Below, piece after piece: positions 24,335 to 33,669 of a stretch of 56,479 bases of DNA. Under the pieces are notes generated by a model. The model had not been told where the DNA came from. It saw only the letters and a list, made by a program, of their open reading frames with translations, and searched no databases. Origin of the DNA: an uncultured Alphaproteobacteria bacterium (lineage in GTDB: Bacteria > Pseudomonadota > Alphaproteobacteria > MPNO01 > UBA830); assembly GCA_913046035.1 (NCBI GenBank), contig CAJWSW010000010.1, positions 1-56,479 of the forward strand, read 5' to 3'. Position 1 is the first letter of the stretch; each line of letters starts with the position of its first letter. The translations under genes were made by a program, and so were the position numbers.

Positions 24335-25327
24335 GTGGATATGATTCCGTCTATAGACCTTGGGCTATTTATCAAAGGGTCTGCGCGAGATCGTAGAAAC
24401 GTAGTGGACGGGGTGTCGCAGGTGATGGGGGAAACTGGCTTTTTCTTCGTAACCGGTCACGGCGTAGCCACCAACCTAATTGAAAAAACACGGCGCACTG
24501 CGCTAGATTTTTTCAGCAAACCGCTGGCCGAGAAGTTGCTCTCCAGTCATCCATCTGGGAGCCTAAACCGCGGTTATACGCCGTACGCTGGAGAGAGCAA
24601 TGCCAATTCCTCTGGTCGCGGCAGCGTTGCTGATATGAGGGAGGGATTTATTTTTGGTCCTTTTGACACGCCTCAAGACCTCCCCGAAAGCGATATGTCC
24701 TTGTACGCCTATGAACCAAATATTTGGCCAACCGAATTCAACGAGATGGCGGCAGTGATGGAGGAATATTACCGGCATTTAGCTGAATTAAACAAAACAC
24801 TTTTGTCGATTTTCGCGAATGTACTTGGCTTGGAAACGTCGTTTTTTGAGCAAATGTTTGATCGCCACTCCTCCACAGTCAGACTCCTCCACTATCCGCC
24901 ACAGACAAGTAAACCTGCGGATGGACAATTAAGATGTGGTGCACACACTGATTTTGGCATTCATACAATCTTACTAGCGGACAATGCACCAACAGGATTG
25001 CAGGTCTGTGATAATACTGAACGTTGGATTGATGTTGTGCCGCCTCCAAACTCGTTTGTAATAAACATCGGCGATATGATGAAAATGTGGACTAATGATC
25101 GTTGGGCCTCAACTTTGCATAGAGTAAGAAATCCTATCGAAGATGAATGTATAAAGTCGAGGCTTTCAATTGCTTTTTTTACCTACCCAAACCCTGACGC
25201 AATTATTAAGTGTCTGCCAACATGTTGTTCTCCAGAAAACCCACCTCGCCATCCGTCTGTAGTGGCTGGGGAATACAGACGAACGAAAATAAATGCTATT
25301 ACAACGGAAACTCTGGATGTCTCTTGA
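24335..25327 (+). CDS. 2-oxoglutarate/Fe(II) oxygenase of the isopenicillin N synthase-like family
   Basis: A 330-residue oxygenase with an N-terminal DIOX_N-like domain (IPSIDLGLF to about residue 120, including TGFFFVTGHGV) and a C-terminal double-stranded beta helix. Iron ligands are His204 and Asp206 in HTDFG and His262 in STLHRV; Arg276 with Ser278 (RLS) binds 2-oxoglutarate. Bacterial relatives hydroxylate nucleobases, amino acids or ethylene-forming substrates. The start is a GTG with GGAGG 14 bases upstream; the ATG two codons later is also possible. It precedes the molybdenum hydroxylase genes by 62 bases, which suggests two oxidation steps on the same ring compound. Confidence 0.84.
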   Translation: MDMIPSIDLGLFIKGSARDRRNVVDGVSQVMGETGFFFVTGHGVATNLIEKTRRTALDFFSKPLAEKLLSSHPSGSLNRGYTPYAGESNANSSGRGSVADMREGFIFGPFDTPQDLPESDMSLYAYEPNIWPTEFNEMAAVMEEYYRHLAELNKTLLSIFANVLGLETSFFEQMFDRHSSTVRLLHYPPQTSKPADGQLRCGAHTDFGIHTILLADNAPTGLQVCDNTERWIDVVPPPNSFVINIGDMMKMWTNDRWASTLHRVRNPIEDECIKSRLSIAFFTYPNPDAIIKCLPTCCSPENPPRHPSVVAGEYRRTKINAITTETLDVS

Positions 25328-25389
25328 GGCGCCAGTAAATTTTGGAATACTAGGCGAAATATCCGGCCTCTCGCTCACGAGGAATTTAA

Positions 25390-27753
25390 ATGACCACAAA
25401 AGTTAAAGGACCTGCCTCAAAAAAAGGTATTGGCGCTTCATTATCCCGTCAGGAGGACGACCGTTACCTAAATGGCCGCGGGAAATTTGTTGGCGACATA
25501 AAAATGCAGGGCATGCTCGAGCTTGCATTTGTTCGTAGCCCTATTGCGCACGGAAATATAACAGGTGTCACAACACCGGAAACGCCCAAAGACCGGGTTT
25601 TTACTGCTAAATCCCTCTGTGATGTGAAAAGTATCAAAGCAGACTCAGGCTTACCCGGTTTTCGAAGCTCTCTTCAGCCAATCTTAGCCGACGAAAAAGT
25701 TCGCCACGTAGGGGAGCCTATTGTCGCTTGTTTAGCAGAAAGCCGCGCTCGAGCAGAAGATCTTTGCGAATTGGTTACAGTTGAGATTGATGAGCTGCCC
25801 GCCGTATCAGATATGAGGAAAGCGCGCGATAAAGCGGCGCCTTTAGTTCACGAGCATTGGGAAGAGAACGTCTTTCTCGAAAGTTGCGTCGAAACTGATT
25901 TTGAGGCGGCAAAAACCGACGCCGCAAGTGTTGTAAAACGTACCTTTAGGACAGCACGTCAATGCATGGCACCCATAGAAGGCCGCGGAGTAATAGCTTT
26001 ATGGGATCGACATTTAGAAATGCTCACGATCCACTCCGCAACACAAATACCTCACATTATCCGCACCGGTCTCGCCGGTTGTTTGGGACTTGATCACGGG
26101 CAAGTGCGGATAATCGCGCCAGACGTAGGCGGCGGATTCGGCTTCAAAAGCCAATTGCTGAGTGAAGAAGTCTGTGCAGCCTGGATTGCGATGCATTTGG
26201 ACAGACCCATTCGTTGGTTAGAAGACAGAAGAGAACATCTCAGTGGTACAGCGAATTGTAGAGAACACTACTACGAGATTACGGGTTACGCCGGCACAGA
26301 TGGGGAACTGTTGGCCGTCGACTGCGAAGCAATTGTTGATGCTGGAGCCTATTCCACATACCCTTTCTCCGCCTGCCTCGAGTCTGCGCAGATAGCTAGT
26401 ATCTTGCCCGGACCTTACCGCCTAAAGGGTTATCGTTGTAAGACATGGTCGGTTTCGACGAATAAGCCCCCTCTTCTGCCATATCGTGGGGTCGCCAGAA
26501 CCGGCGTCTGTTTCGCCATAGAATTGCTTTTAGATGCCCTTGCGAGAGACCTTGGCATTACGCCTGAGGAAATTCGACGAAAGAACCTCGTGACGCCCGA
26601 GGCAATGCCATTTGTCAATATAACGAACAAATATTTCGATAGTGGTGACTACCCTAAGGCGTTGTCCAAGGCTTTAGAGGCGATCGATATCAATTCCATC
26701 CGAAAAGAAAAGGCCAGCCAAAGCGGCGACAAATTAACTGGCGTTGGATTGTCGATATTTTGCGAACAAGGAGCCCATGGGACATCGGTGTATCACGGTT
26801 GGGGAATTCCAATGGTTCCAGGCTTCGAGCAAGCGGGTGCACGGCTGACACCAGATGGCGGCCTTGAGTTACGTGTCGGTGTTCATAGCCATGGACAGGG
26901 GTTAGAGACAACGCTCGCCCAGATCGCCTATGACGAAATCGGCGTCGATCCGAAGAAAGTAAAGGTTGTTCACGGCGATACAGCCTACACGCCATACTCG
27001 ACGGGAACCTGGGGCTCTCGGTGCATAGTCATGGCGGGAGGAGCAGTCGGTGCGGCTAGTGCGGCACTCGGCGACCGGATTAAACATATCGCGGCTCATC
27101 TGCTCCAATGCGGTCGTGAAGATATAACTTTAGAAGACGGCATGGCGCATGCTGGAAAAAGCTCTGTATCAATCGAAGAAGTTGCAAAGACTTGGTATCT
27201 CAAACCGCAACAACTGCCCGATGATGTTGACCCCCGAGGCCTAGAGGTGACCGAGGGCTACAAAACTGTCCAAGATACCGGGACGTTTTCTTACGCTTGC
27301 CATGCGGTCAAAGTGGCGGTTGATATAAAATCAGGAAACATTGAATTACTTGACTACGTGATCGTCGAGGACGCAGGAACAATGATTAATCCTATGATTG
27401 TTGATGGGCAGGTAGTTGGCGGCACCGTTCAAGGAATTGGAACTGCACTTTTTGAGGAGATGCCCTTCGATTATTCGGGGCAACCTCTCGCATCAACTCT
27501 TGCCGATTACCACCTCCCTGTCGCAGGCGATATTCCGCCCGTAAGGATTACACACATGGAGACACCCTCGCCCCTCAGCAGGTTTGGACAAAAGGGTATT
27601 GGCGAGAGTGGCGCTATTGGCCCTCCTGCTGCAATCGCGAATGCCGTTAACGATGCGTTAAGTCCACTTGGCGTCGAGGTCAGTGAAATACCAATGACGC
27701 CCGAACGTGTGCTTTCGGTCATTAAACAGAGTGAAAGGAAACAGGTGGCATGA
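25390..27753 (+). CDS. Molybdenum hydroxylase large subunit (xanthine dehydrogenase / CoxL-like, molybdopterin-binding)
   Basis: A 787-residue catalytic subunit of the xanthine oxidase family that binds Mo-molybdopterin cytosine dinucleotide. GVGASLSRQEDD-like N-terminal text (here GIGASLSRQEDDRYLNGRG) opens the protein. DVGGGFGFKSQ near 240-250 binds the cofactor. The active loop reads PYRGVAR at 364-370, not the AYxCSFR of true CO dehydrogenase. The catalytic Glu is Glu739 in GIGESGAIGPP. It hydroxylates a carbon next to nitrogen in an N-heterocycle, or an aldehyde. It overlaps the FAD subunit gene by 4 bases (ATGA). Gene order is large-medium-small rather than the M-S-L of cox operons, and no maturation factor is present. 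Confidence 0.9.
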   Translation: MTTKVKGPASKKGIGASLSRQEDDRYLNGRGKFVGDIKMQGMLELAFVRSPIAHGNITGVTTPETPKDRVFTAKSLCDVKSIKADSGLPGFRSSLQPILADEKVRHVGEPIVACLAESRARAEDLCELVTVEIDELPAVSDMRKARDKAAPLVHEHWEENVFLESCVETDFEAAKTDAASVVKRTFRTARQCMAPIEGRGVIALWDRHLEMLTIHSATQIPHIIRTGLAGCLGLDHGQVRIIAPDVGGGFGFKSQLLSEEVCAAWIAMHLDRPIRWLEDRREHLSGTANCREHYYEITGYAGTDGELLAVDCEAIVDAGAYSTYPFSACLESAQIASILPGPYRLKGYRCKTWSVSTNKPPLLPYRGVARTGVCFAIELLLDALARDLGITPEEIRRKNLVTPEAMPFVNITNKYFDSGDYPKALSKALEAIDINSIRKEKASQSGDKLTGVGLSIFCEQGAHGTSVYHGWGIPMVPGFEQAGARLTPDGGLELRVGVHSHGQGLETTLAQIAYDEIGVDPKKVKVVHGDTAYTPYSTGTWGSRCIVMAGGAVGAASAALGDRIKHIAAHLLQCGREDITLEDGMAHAGKSSVSIEEVAKTWYLKPQQLPDDVDPRGLEVTEGYKTVQDTGTFSYACHAVKVAVDIKSGNIELLDYVIVEDAGTMINPMIVDGQVVGGTVQGIGTALFEEMPFDYSGQPLASTLADYHLPVAGDIPPVRITHMETPSPLSRFGQKGIGESGAIGPPAAIANAVNDALSPLGVEVSEIPMTPERVLSVIKQSERKQVA

Positions 27754-28556
27754 AAGCGGCCGCTTTTGATTTCAGTCGAGCTAGCGACATCAACGAGTTA
27801 ACCGCCCTTAAAGAGGGAGAAAAATTCGTGGCCGGCAACCAGTCTCTGGGACCTATGATGAATTTGCGGTTGGTCCGAGCGAATCGGTTGGTAGACATAG
27901 CAACGCTTCCCGCGTTGCGCAAAGCGAATGAGCATTCTAACCACGTTGAATTTGGCGCTGCGGTGACCCATGCAGAAATTGAAGATGGCGAAACACCGGA
28001 TCCAGCGAATGGTTGGATGAAAAAAGCTGCAGCTAATATCGCTCATAGGGCTGTCCGCAACCGGGGAACTATCGGCGGCAGTTTAGCTCATGCAGACCCC
28101 GCGGCAGACTGGGTCATTGTCTTAACAGGGCTTGATGCAAAGGTGGCGTTAATAGGGCCGGATGGAGAACGCAAGGTCAATATAGAGGATTTTATAACGG
28201 GTCCTTACACGACAGTGCTTAAAGAGAATGAATTTATCGCGAGTGTTGAAGTTCCAAAACGCCCAACATCCGCATGTTGGGGATACTGGAAATTTATGCG
28301 TCAAGTCGGTGAGTTTGCAAAGGCCAGCGCGACCGTTTTGATTGACCAAGAAAATGGTTTTTACCGTTGTGCGCTCGGTGCTTTAGAAGGTCCCCCTCTC
28401 GTCCTACCTCGACCGCTCGATATTATTGAGGGGGATCTCGGCCCAAAAAAAGCAGTGGAGGATGCCCTCTCCGTTCGAAAGATTGCGTCTTATGACATGC
28501 ATGTCGCAGCTCTAGAGCGAGCGCTAGAACAAGCCAAAGAAGGGTTGAGACTATGA
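27750..28556 (+). CDS. Molybdenum hydroxylase FAD-binding subunit (CoxM-like)
   Basis: A 268-residue medium subunit carrying FAD. The first FAD motif is AGNQSLGPMMNLRL at about residues 29-42 and the second is RNRGTIGGSLAHADPAADW at about 99-117, both standard. A C-terminal CO_deh_flav_C domain follows from about 170. It passes electrons from the iron-sulfur subunit to the acceptor. It overlaps the large-subunit gene and the next gene by 4 bases each, so the three are translationally coupled. Confidence 0.9.
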   Translation: MKAAAFDFSRASDINELTALKEGEKFVAGNQSLGPMMNLRLVRANRLVDIATLPALRKANEHSNHVEFGAAVTHAEIEDGETPDPANGWMKKAAANIAHRAVRNRGTIGGSLAHADPAADWVIVLTGLDAKVALIGPDGERKVNIEDFITGPYTTVLKENEFIASVEVPKRPTSACWGYWKFMRQVGEFAKASATVLIDQENGFYRCALGALEGPPLVLPRPLDIIEGDLGPKKAVEDALSVRKIASYDMHVAALERALEQAKEGLRL

Positions 28557-29728
28557 ATACAGCCAGCACTACCATCACAATGAGTATTAATGGGCGCGAG
28601 GTCAGCGGCAATGCAGAACCACGCACACACCTGGCTGACTTTCTTCGTGAAGAACTTTTACTTACAGGCACACATTTAGGTTGTGAGCAAGGGGTTTGCG
28701 GGGCGTGCACACTAATGGTTGACGGCCGCCAGGTTCGCTCATGTCTTACACTCGCCGTTTCCTGCGAAAAGGCAGAAATTGAGACCGTTGAGGGATATAA
28801 TCGCGACCCACTGATGGCGGAAATTAGAGATGCTTTCAAACGGCATCACGGACTTCAATGTGGATATTGCACGCCTGGAATGCTGGCGGCAGTTTATGAT
28901 CTTATTCGACGTCATCCAGAGGCCGATGAAGACATTATAAGGCGCCAACTTTCCGGTAATCTTTGCAGGTGTACAGGTTATGCAGGTATCGTTGAGGCAG
29001 TAAAAGATGTGTTAGCCGGGAATACCCCGGAAGCCACTGTAACGCCTGGTCCCCGCGCGTTTATTCCGATTACTGAAGCCAAGCCTGCCACGGGCGGCGA
29101 AGAGAGTGGAGAAGTCGTTAGATTAGAAACCGGATCATCTCTATCTGACCTGCCCTCGCGGGCACAATTAAGCGAGGGCATTGAGTTAATCCGGTCACTA
29201 GACTTGGATGTATCATCCGACGCTATTTGGCAGATATTAAAAGACCCACAAAAAGTAGTCAGCTGCATCCCCGGCGCCAGTCTTACCAGTCAGACCGATC
29301 ACAACCTAATACACGGAGTTTGCAAAGTGGCGGTCGGCCCAATGGCAGCCACGTTTCGCGGCTCCGCAGAGGTCTCGACAAATGACGAAGCATTATCGGG
29401 GAACGTGATAGGTAAAGGTAAAGACCGCTTGAGCCGCTCTATCTTAGAAGGTTGCCTTGATTATTCGGTTTCTGCAAATGACAACGGAGGGTCTTCTATA
29501 AAAATAAAAATGCTTTATCGGCTTTCTGGCCCTTTATCACAGTTTGGCCGCCCAGCAATTGTTGAAGAAATAGCAGACCAACTTCTGAAGCAAATCGGTG
29601 TCTCTCTCGTTGAGGCCGCGACCGGCAAGACCACCGCATCCAACTCGCATAATAGCGTAGGTGGAATATCCATTTTGCTCAAATCGTTATTGAATATCTT
29701 AAAAAAACGTTTTGACCGTAAACTTTAA
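28553..29728 (+). CDS. Molybdenum hydroxylase [2Fe-2S] subunit fused to a CoxG/SRPBCC domain
   Basis: A 391-residue fusion. Residues 1-155 are a CoxS-type small subunit: a plant-type [2Fe-2S] site at Cys44, Cys49, Cys52 and Cys64, and a second cluster at Cys103, Cys106, Cys138 and Cys140 (CGYC and CRC). A Pro/Glu-rich linker spans about 156-205. Residues about 208-355 are a CoxG-like START/SRPBCC domain (DAIWQILKDPQKVVSCIPGA, VGPMAATFRGSAEV). Residues 370-391 form an amphipathic basic helix (ILLKSLLNILKKRF). In Oligotropha CoxG is a separate protein that brings the enzyme to the membrane. The fusion and its basic tail suggest a built-in membrane or substrate-docking module. Confidence 0.9.
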   Translation: MNTASTTITMSINGREVSGNAEPRTHLADFLREELLLTGTHLGCEQGVCGACTLMVDGRQVRSCLTLAVSCEKAEIETVEGYNRDPLMAEIRDAFKRHHGLQCGYCTPGMLAAVYDLIRRHPEADEDIIRRQLSGNLCRCTGYAGIVEAVKDVLAGNTPEATVTPGPRAFIPITEAKPATGGEESGEVVRLETGSSLSDLPSRAQLSEGIELIRSLDLDVSSDAIWQILKDPQKVVSCIPGASLTSQTDHNLIHGVCKVAVGPMAATFRGSAEVSTNDEALSGNVIGKGKDRLSRSILEGCLDYSVSANDNGGSSIKIKMLYRLSGPLSQFGRPAIVEEIADQLLKQIGVSLVEAATGKTTASNSHNSVGGISILLKSLLNILKKRFDRKL

Positions 29729-29732
29729 CTCA

Positions 29733-30983
29733 TCATTTTTTTTGTGGCTTCAAGAGTTCTGAAACGGCAAGTGCAGTGATTTCGGTTCCGCGCCGCAAAT
29801 CGTTGAGATCAAGCTTTTCGTCACTATTGTGTCCACCTGCCTCCGCTAGCGTTTTCGGTCCAGCCCCGAACAAAACAACAGGGATCCCCTTTTCGGCATA
29901 AAGGCGTGCGTCGGTGAAAAGCTTGGCGCCTACATATGGTATTGTCTCACCGGTCAGCGAAATTGCCGCACTCCTCAGGGCACCAGCTATTTCTTCCCAA
30001 CCCGTCTTGTGCTCTAGGGGGGCGGCGGCCATTATTCGTTCCGCGGTGAACTCTACACCAGGATTCTTTTTAACCTCCGCTTTAATTAGACTTGTAATCT
30101 GTTCTTGCACAGCGTCAGCAGACTCTCCCGGCACAATCCGACGATCAATACGAAATGAAATTTTGTCCGGTACCACATTTGTATTTACGCCCCCATTTAT
30201 GAGTCCAACGACGAGTGTCGGATGTTCAATTCCCGGGATATCTACCTTAATTTTTGATAACGCCTCCCGGCTAGCATATAAGGACGACAGAACTTTAGTG
30301 GTCACTTCCAGTGCATCAACCGCCCTCTCCGGCTCAGCTGCATGCCCGATTTTCCCATTTATCGTCACTTCAAGATGCAGGCAACCGTTGTGGCGCGTTA
30401 TAACTGCGTGTGAAAATCCTGCGCAAATAACGTAATCGGGCGATGAGATCCCCTGCTCTAAAATCCATTGCGGACCAACTGTTCCGCCAATTTCTTCATC
30501 GTAAGTAAAATGAAGTTCGACTGTTCCCGCGAGTTTTCGACCTTTACTCTGCGCTTCCTTCAAAGCAAGAAGCGCCCACGTATATCCTGCCAAATCGGAC
30601 TTGGAAACAGCGACGCCACGCCCAAACATCTTTCGTTGACCGCCCTCTATCACGATTTCGGCTCCGTAAGGGTCGTATTGCCACCCAGAGCCCGGGGGAA
30701 CTACGTCGCCATGAGCATTTAGTGCTATCGTTGGGCCATCCCCGAATTTGTGCCGAACAATAATATTTGTCACCGACTGCATTCCAGCGGCCTTTACCGT
30801 AGCATCCGGCACGGGATGTTCTTCCACTTCAAAGTCAAGATTACGAAGAAGTTTTGCAAGTAACTTTGAATGTGCTGCGCAATCCCCCGGCGGATTATCT
30901 GTCGGTGATTTTACAAGTGCGGCAAGAAACTCTTCCTGACGTTCCTGTTGTGAATTCAAAAAATCGGAAATTACGTCTTTCAT
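29733..30983 (-). CDS. M20 family peptidase (ArgE/DapE/CPG2-like)
   Basis: A 416-residue dizinc amidase. LNAHGDVVPPG carries His91 and catalytic Asp93, GRGVAVSKSD the bridging Asp130 (normally GxxDxKG), YDEEIGG the Glu163-Glu164 pair, and GAKLFTDARLYAEKGIP near residue 350 a further acidic and Arg set. Relatives remove acyl, succinyl or carbamoyl groups from amino acids. It has a cytoplasmic location with no signal. It ends 4 bases from the rightward hydroxylase operon and probably starts a transcript of its own or reads on from the dihydroorotase-like gene 57 bases upstream, which could supply its open-chain amide substrate. Confidence 0.87.
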   Translation of the reverse strand: MKDVISDFLNSQQERQEEFLAALVKSPTDNPPGDCAAHSKLLAKLLRNLDFEVEEHPVPDATVKAAGMQSVTNIIVRHKFGDGPTIALNAHGDVVPPGSGWQYDPYGAEIVIEGGQRKMFGRGVAVSKSDLAGYTWALLALKEAQSKGRKLAGTVELHFTYDEEIGGTVGPQWILEQGISSPDYVICAGFSHAVITRHNGCLHLEVTINGKIGHAAEPERAVDALEVTTKVLSSLYASREALSKIKVDIPGIEHPTLVVGLINGGVNTNVVPDKISFRIDRRIVPGESADAVQEQITSLIKAEVKKNPGVEFTAERIMAAAPLEHKTGWEEIAGALRSAAISLTGETIPYVGAKLFTDARLYAEKGIPVVLFGAGPKTLAEAGGHNSDEKLDLNDLRRGTEITALAVSELLKPQKK

Positions 30984-31040
30984 GTCTTATTCTTAAAGTA
31001 AGTAAATTTATATAATTCAATACCTAATAAGAAACCTATT

Positions 31041-32471
31041 TTAAAAAAATGGGCCGGGCCCCGTTTGAAACTCAATACTCGCATCCGTATTTTTAGGGAC
31101 AGGTGGTGGCATCTCTTGTATCGAGTGGACCGATCTCCCTTTCCCTCGCGCAGCATCGTTCAACACCCGGTCCCGCATTACAAACTCCCCACGAACCAGA
31201 GTGTGTACGGGCACACCTTTTACCGGGCGACCATCCCAGGGTGTAATTTTTGCTCGAGAATGAAGCGATGCATCGGAAATAATAGCCTCTCTATCGAGAT
31301 CAACCACTACAATATCCGCTTCTGTTCCAACTTGGAGGGTGCCTTTCCGAGGATACAGTCCCCAACGATGGGCAGGATTAAATGCGGTCCACCTCACATA
31401 ATCACAAATAGTAATGCGACCAGCGGCAACTTCGCTCAGCATAAGAGGCATCTGCGTTTCAACGCCCGGAAAACCGCAATCACAAGTCCAAATACTCTCT
31501 CTTTCCTTTTCTTCAGGGATATGAGGTGCGTGATCGGTAGCAATCATATCTATCGTGCCATCCAACAAGGCCTCCCACAAAGATGCCTTATGATGAGGTT
31601 CTCTGACAGGTGGGTTGACCCTGATCACACCTCTGCAACGACGGTAATCGTCGGTGTCGAGCATGAGGTAATGCGGACAAGTTTCACCGCTGATATCTAC
31701 TCCTCTCGCTTTAGCCTCACGCAAAGGTCGAAGTTCGTCCTCCGAAGAAATATGAAGAATATGAATCCGTGCTCCAGTCCACTCCGATAACACAGCAGCG
31801 CGACCTACGGCCTCAATAGCAACGACTGCGGGCCGCGCCGCCAAATGAGCAAGAGGGTCAGTCCGACCTGCGGCTTCTAGCCGGAGTTGACGGCGCGCCA
31901 TGATCGAAGCCGTTTCCGCATGAAGTGCGATGCGGTACCCATGTTGCGCAACATATTCAAAACCCTCGAGCATCGCACCTGTCGATGGTGCTGGAAGATC
32001 GCCGAAGGTATTACCCATGAAGCATTTGAAACCGATAATCCCGCCAGCAATAAGGTCCGGCAAATCTTCAAGGTTTTCCTCTGACAAAAGACCGTAAATC
32101 CCAAAATCTACGTGGGCTTTTTCCGCGGCAAGTTGATGTTTTTGTCGCAGAGTTTCTGCCGTCCCTGTTGGCGGATTTACATTAGGCATTTCAAACACTG
32201 TTGTAACACCACCCATCGCCGCTGCCGCGGTACCGGAACCCCAGTCTTCTTTATGGGTGTAACCCGGCTCCCTAAAATGAACATGTGAGTCTATTGCCCC
32301 GGGAAGCACGTGCATACCAGTTGCATCAAGTGTTTCTGCCGCTTTAGGCATCGCGTCGGCGGTCCCGATCGCGATTATTTTTCCGCCCTTTATAGCAATA
32401 CTGGCGTCTAGTTCAGTGTCTGGTGACACTAAAGTGCCTCCAGTAATTACAAGATCAACTTCGATCGACAC
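31041..32471 (-). CDS. Dihydroorotase / allantoinase / hydantoinase family cyclic amidohydrolase
   Basis: A 476-residue cyclic amidase with all binuclear-metal residues visible: His63 and His65 (DSHVHFREPG), the carboxylated Lys149 (GFKCFMG), His184 (LHAE), His240 (ILHIS) and Asp313 (ATDHAPH). SGETCPHYL near 261-269 is the usual conserved strand. Length and motifs fit allantoinase and dihydropyrimidinase better than the short PyrC type. The start is a GTG with GGAG at a somewhat long spacing. It is flanked by an SDR gene upstream and an M20 amidase downstream on the same strand, and faces the Mo hydroxylase operon. This fits oxidation and then stepwise hydrolysis of an N-heterocycle. Confidence 0.88.
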   Translation of the reverse strand: MSIEVDLVITGGTLVSPDTELDASIAIKGGKIIAIGTADAMPKAAETLDATGMHVLPGAIDSHVHFREPGYTHKEDWGSGTAAAAMGGVTTVFEMPNVNPPTGTAETLRQKHQLAAEKAHVDFGIYGLLSEENLEDLPDLIAGGIIGFKCFMGNTFGDLPAPSTGAMLEGFEYVAQHGYRIALHAETASIMARRQLRLEAAGRTDPLAHLAARPAVVAIEAVGRAAVLSEWTGARIHILHISSEDELRPLREAKARGVDISGETCPHYLMLDTDDYRRCRGVIRVNPPVREPHHKASLWEALLDGTIDMIATDHAPHIPEEKERESIWTCDCGFPGVETQMPLMLSEVAAGRITICDYVRWTAFNPAHRWGLYPRKGTLQVGTEADIVVVDLDREAIISDASLHSRAKITPWDGRPVKGVPVHTLVRGEFVMRDRVLNDAARGKGRSVHSIQEMPPPVPKNTDASIEFQTGPGPFF

Positions 32472-32495
32472 GACTTATAAAATCTCCGATTAAGG

Positions 32496-33290
32496 TTACG
32501 TAGATGCCCATCCACCATCTACCGCAAGATCCGCCCCCGTAACCTGTCGAGAGACATCACTTGCAAAAAACAAACACGCATTAGCTACGTCCGCGGCCTG
32601 AGTAATCCTCTTAAGGGCATAATCATCTGCATGCCTTTCGGCAGCCTCTTCTATAGAAATACCAAGCTGTTTGGCCATGTTAGCGCATACCTTCTCACGA
32701 AAACGCGGACCATCCACCATGCCCGGGGCTACGTAATTTACATTTATATTGTGGGGTCCAAGTTCTAAAGCAAAACTTTTGGTAACACCCCGGAGCCCCC
32801 ATTTAGACGACGAATAAGCCATTCGACCAGCGCGGCCTCGCATCCCGAATGTACCTCCAACATTTATAATTTTACCGGACTTCTGCTCTATCATAGTTGA
32901 TGCCACCGCGCGGATAGTGTGGAAGCATCCGCCCACGTTCAGGGAAATAATATCATCAAATTCGTCTGCAGTAGTCTCAGCACCTGTCTTCCCAATTGGT
33001 CCCGAACCCCCCGCTATATTGACCAAAATATCTATTTGCCCGCCAAAAGCCTTTTTAGCGATCTCTATTGCATTCTCACACTCAGCCGCCTCCGTGATGT
33101 CACATTTAGCGGTAACCGCCTCGAAGCCTAACGATCGAATCTCATCAGCGGCGCCATCAATAGCTGCTATGTCCCTGCCAATAAGCACCAGCCGACAGCC
33201 CTCTTCAGCAAACTTACGGGTAATATCAAAACCCATACCCTTGGCTGGGCCCGTAATAATCGCGACCTTATCCTTAAGATTCAGTTCCAA
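32496..33290 (-). CDS. SDR family oxidoreductase
   Basis: A 264-residue short-chain dehydrogenase. The nucleotide loop reads TGPAKGMG at 13-20, CDITE at 63-67, NIAGG at 91-95 and the catalytic pair is Tyr159-x3-Lys163 (YSSSK). The catalytic Ser position reads Gly in NVGGTFG, so one triad member may be shifted or absent. VAPGMV and AVDGGW at the C terminus are typical. It starts with TTG behind GGAGG at ideal spacing, with no competing ATG. It is 24 bases upstream of the cyclic amidohydrolase gene and likely co-transcribed. Oxidation of an alcohol intermediate with NAD(P) is the probable role. Confidence 0.86.
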   Translation of the reverse strand: MELNLKDKVAIITGPAKGMGFDITRKFAEEGCRLVLIGRDIAAIDGAADEIRSLGFEAVTAKCDITEAAECENAIEIAKKAFGGQIDILVNIAGGSGPIGKTGAETTADEFDDIISLNVGGCFHTIRAVASTMIEQKSGKIINVGGTFGMRGRAGRMAYSSSKWGLRGVTKSFALELGPHNINVNYVAPGMVDGPRFREKVCANMAKQLGISIEEAAERHADDYALKRITQAADVANACLFFASDVSRQVTGADLAVDGGWAST

Positions 33291-33669
33291 TTTGTCCTCC
33301 GAATGTCTTCTTTAGGGCTATTCTGCAAAGACAGCAAATTTGCCCTTAGGTATTCCTTTTTACCAAATATCAAATTCAATATTAGTGCGGTCTTCAGTCA
33401 ATGGATCTCTATTCATAGCACAACTACAACCGCCCTCTCGTGATAGTTACTAACGGGTATTCTGTTAAACTACATATCGTGAATCTGCCAATCTTTGCCT
33501 AACACATAAGACATCATGCAAAATATTCTTCGCGACGTCTGGATGCAGAACAAACCGGAGTTTTAATCAAAATCGGTTAAAACTTAGCAGTATGTTTTTG
33601 CCTCTGATCCAATCTAGGGTGGGATGCTATTTTGACTTCAACAACACAGAAGTGATGACATAAAGCTCC
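33291..33669. other. Intergenic region, no feature seen
   Basis: About 380 bases between two leftward genes. The right part follows the stop-side of the amidohydrolase at 33670 and the left part must hold the promoter of the SDR-amidohydrolase-peptidase unit. No repeat, hairpin with T tract, or credible small gene was found by eye. Confidence 0.45.

Noticed and set aside
25390-29728. Carbon monoxide dehydrogenase operon
   Set aside because: The large subunit has PYRGVAR instead of the AYxCSFR loop of true CO dehydrogenase, gene order differs, and coxDEF-type maturation genes are absent.
30001-30435. Plus-strand 173-codon frame at 29914-30435
   Set aside because: It is wholly antisense to the M20 peptidase gene, which has all zinc motifs in order.
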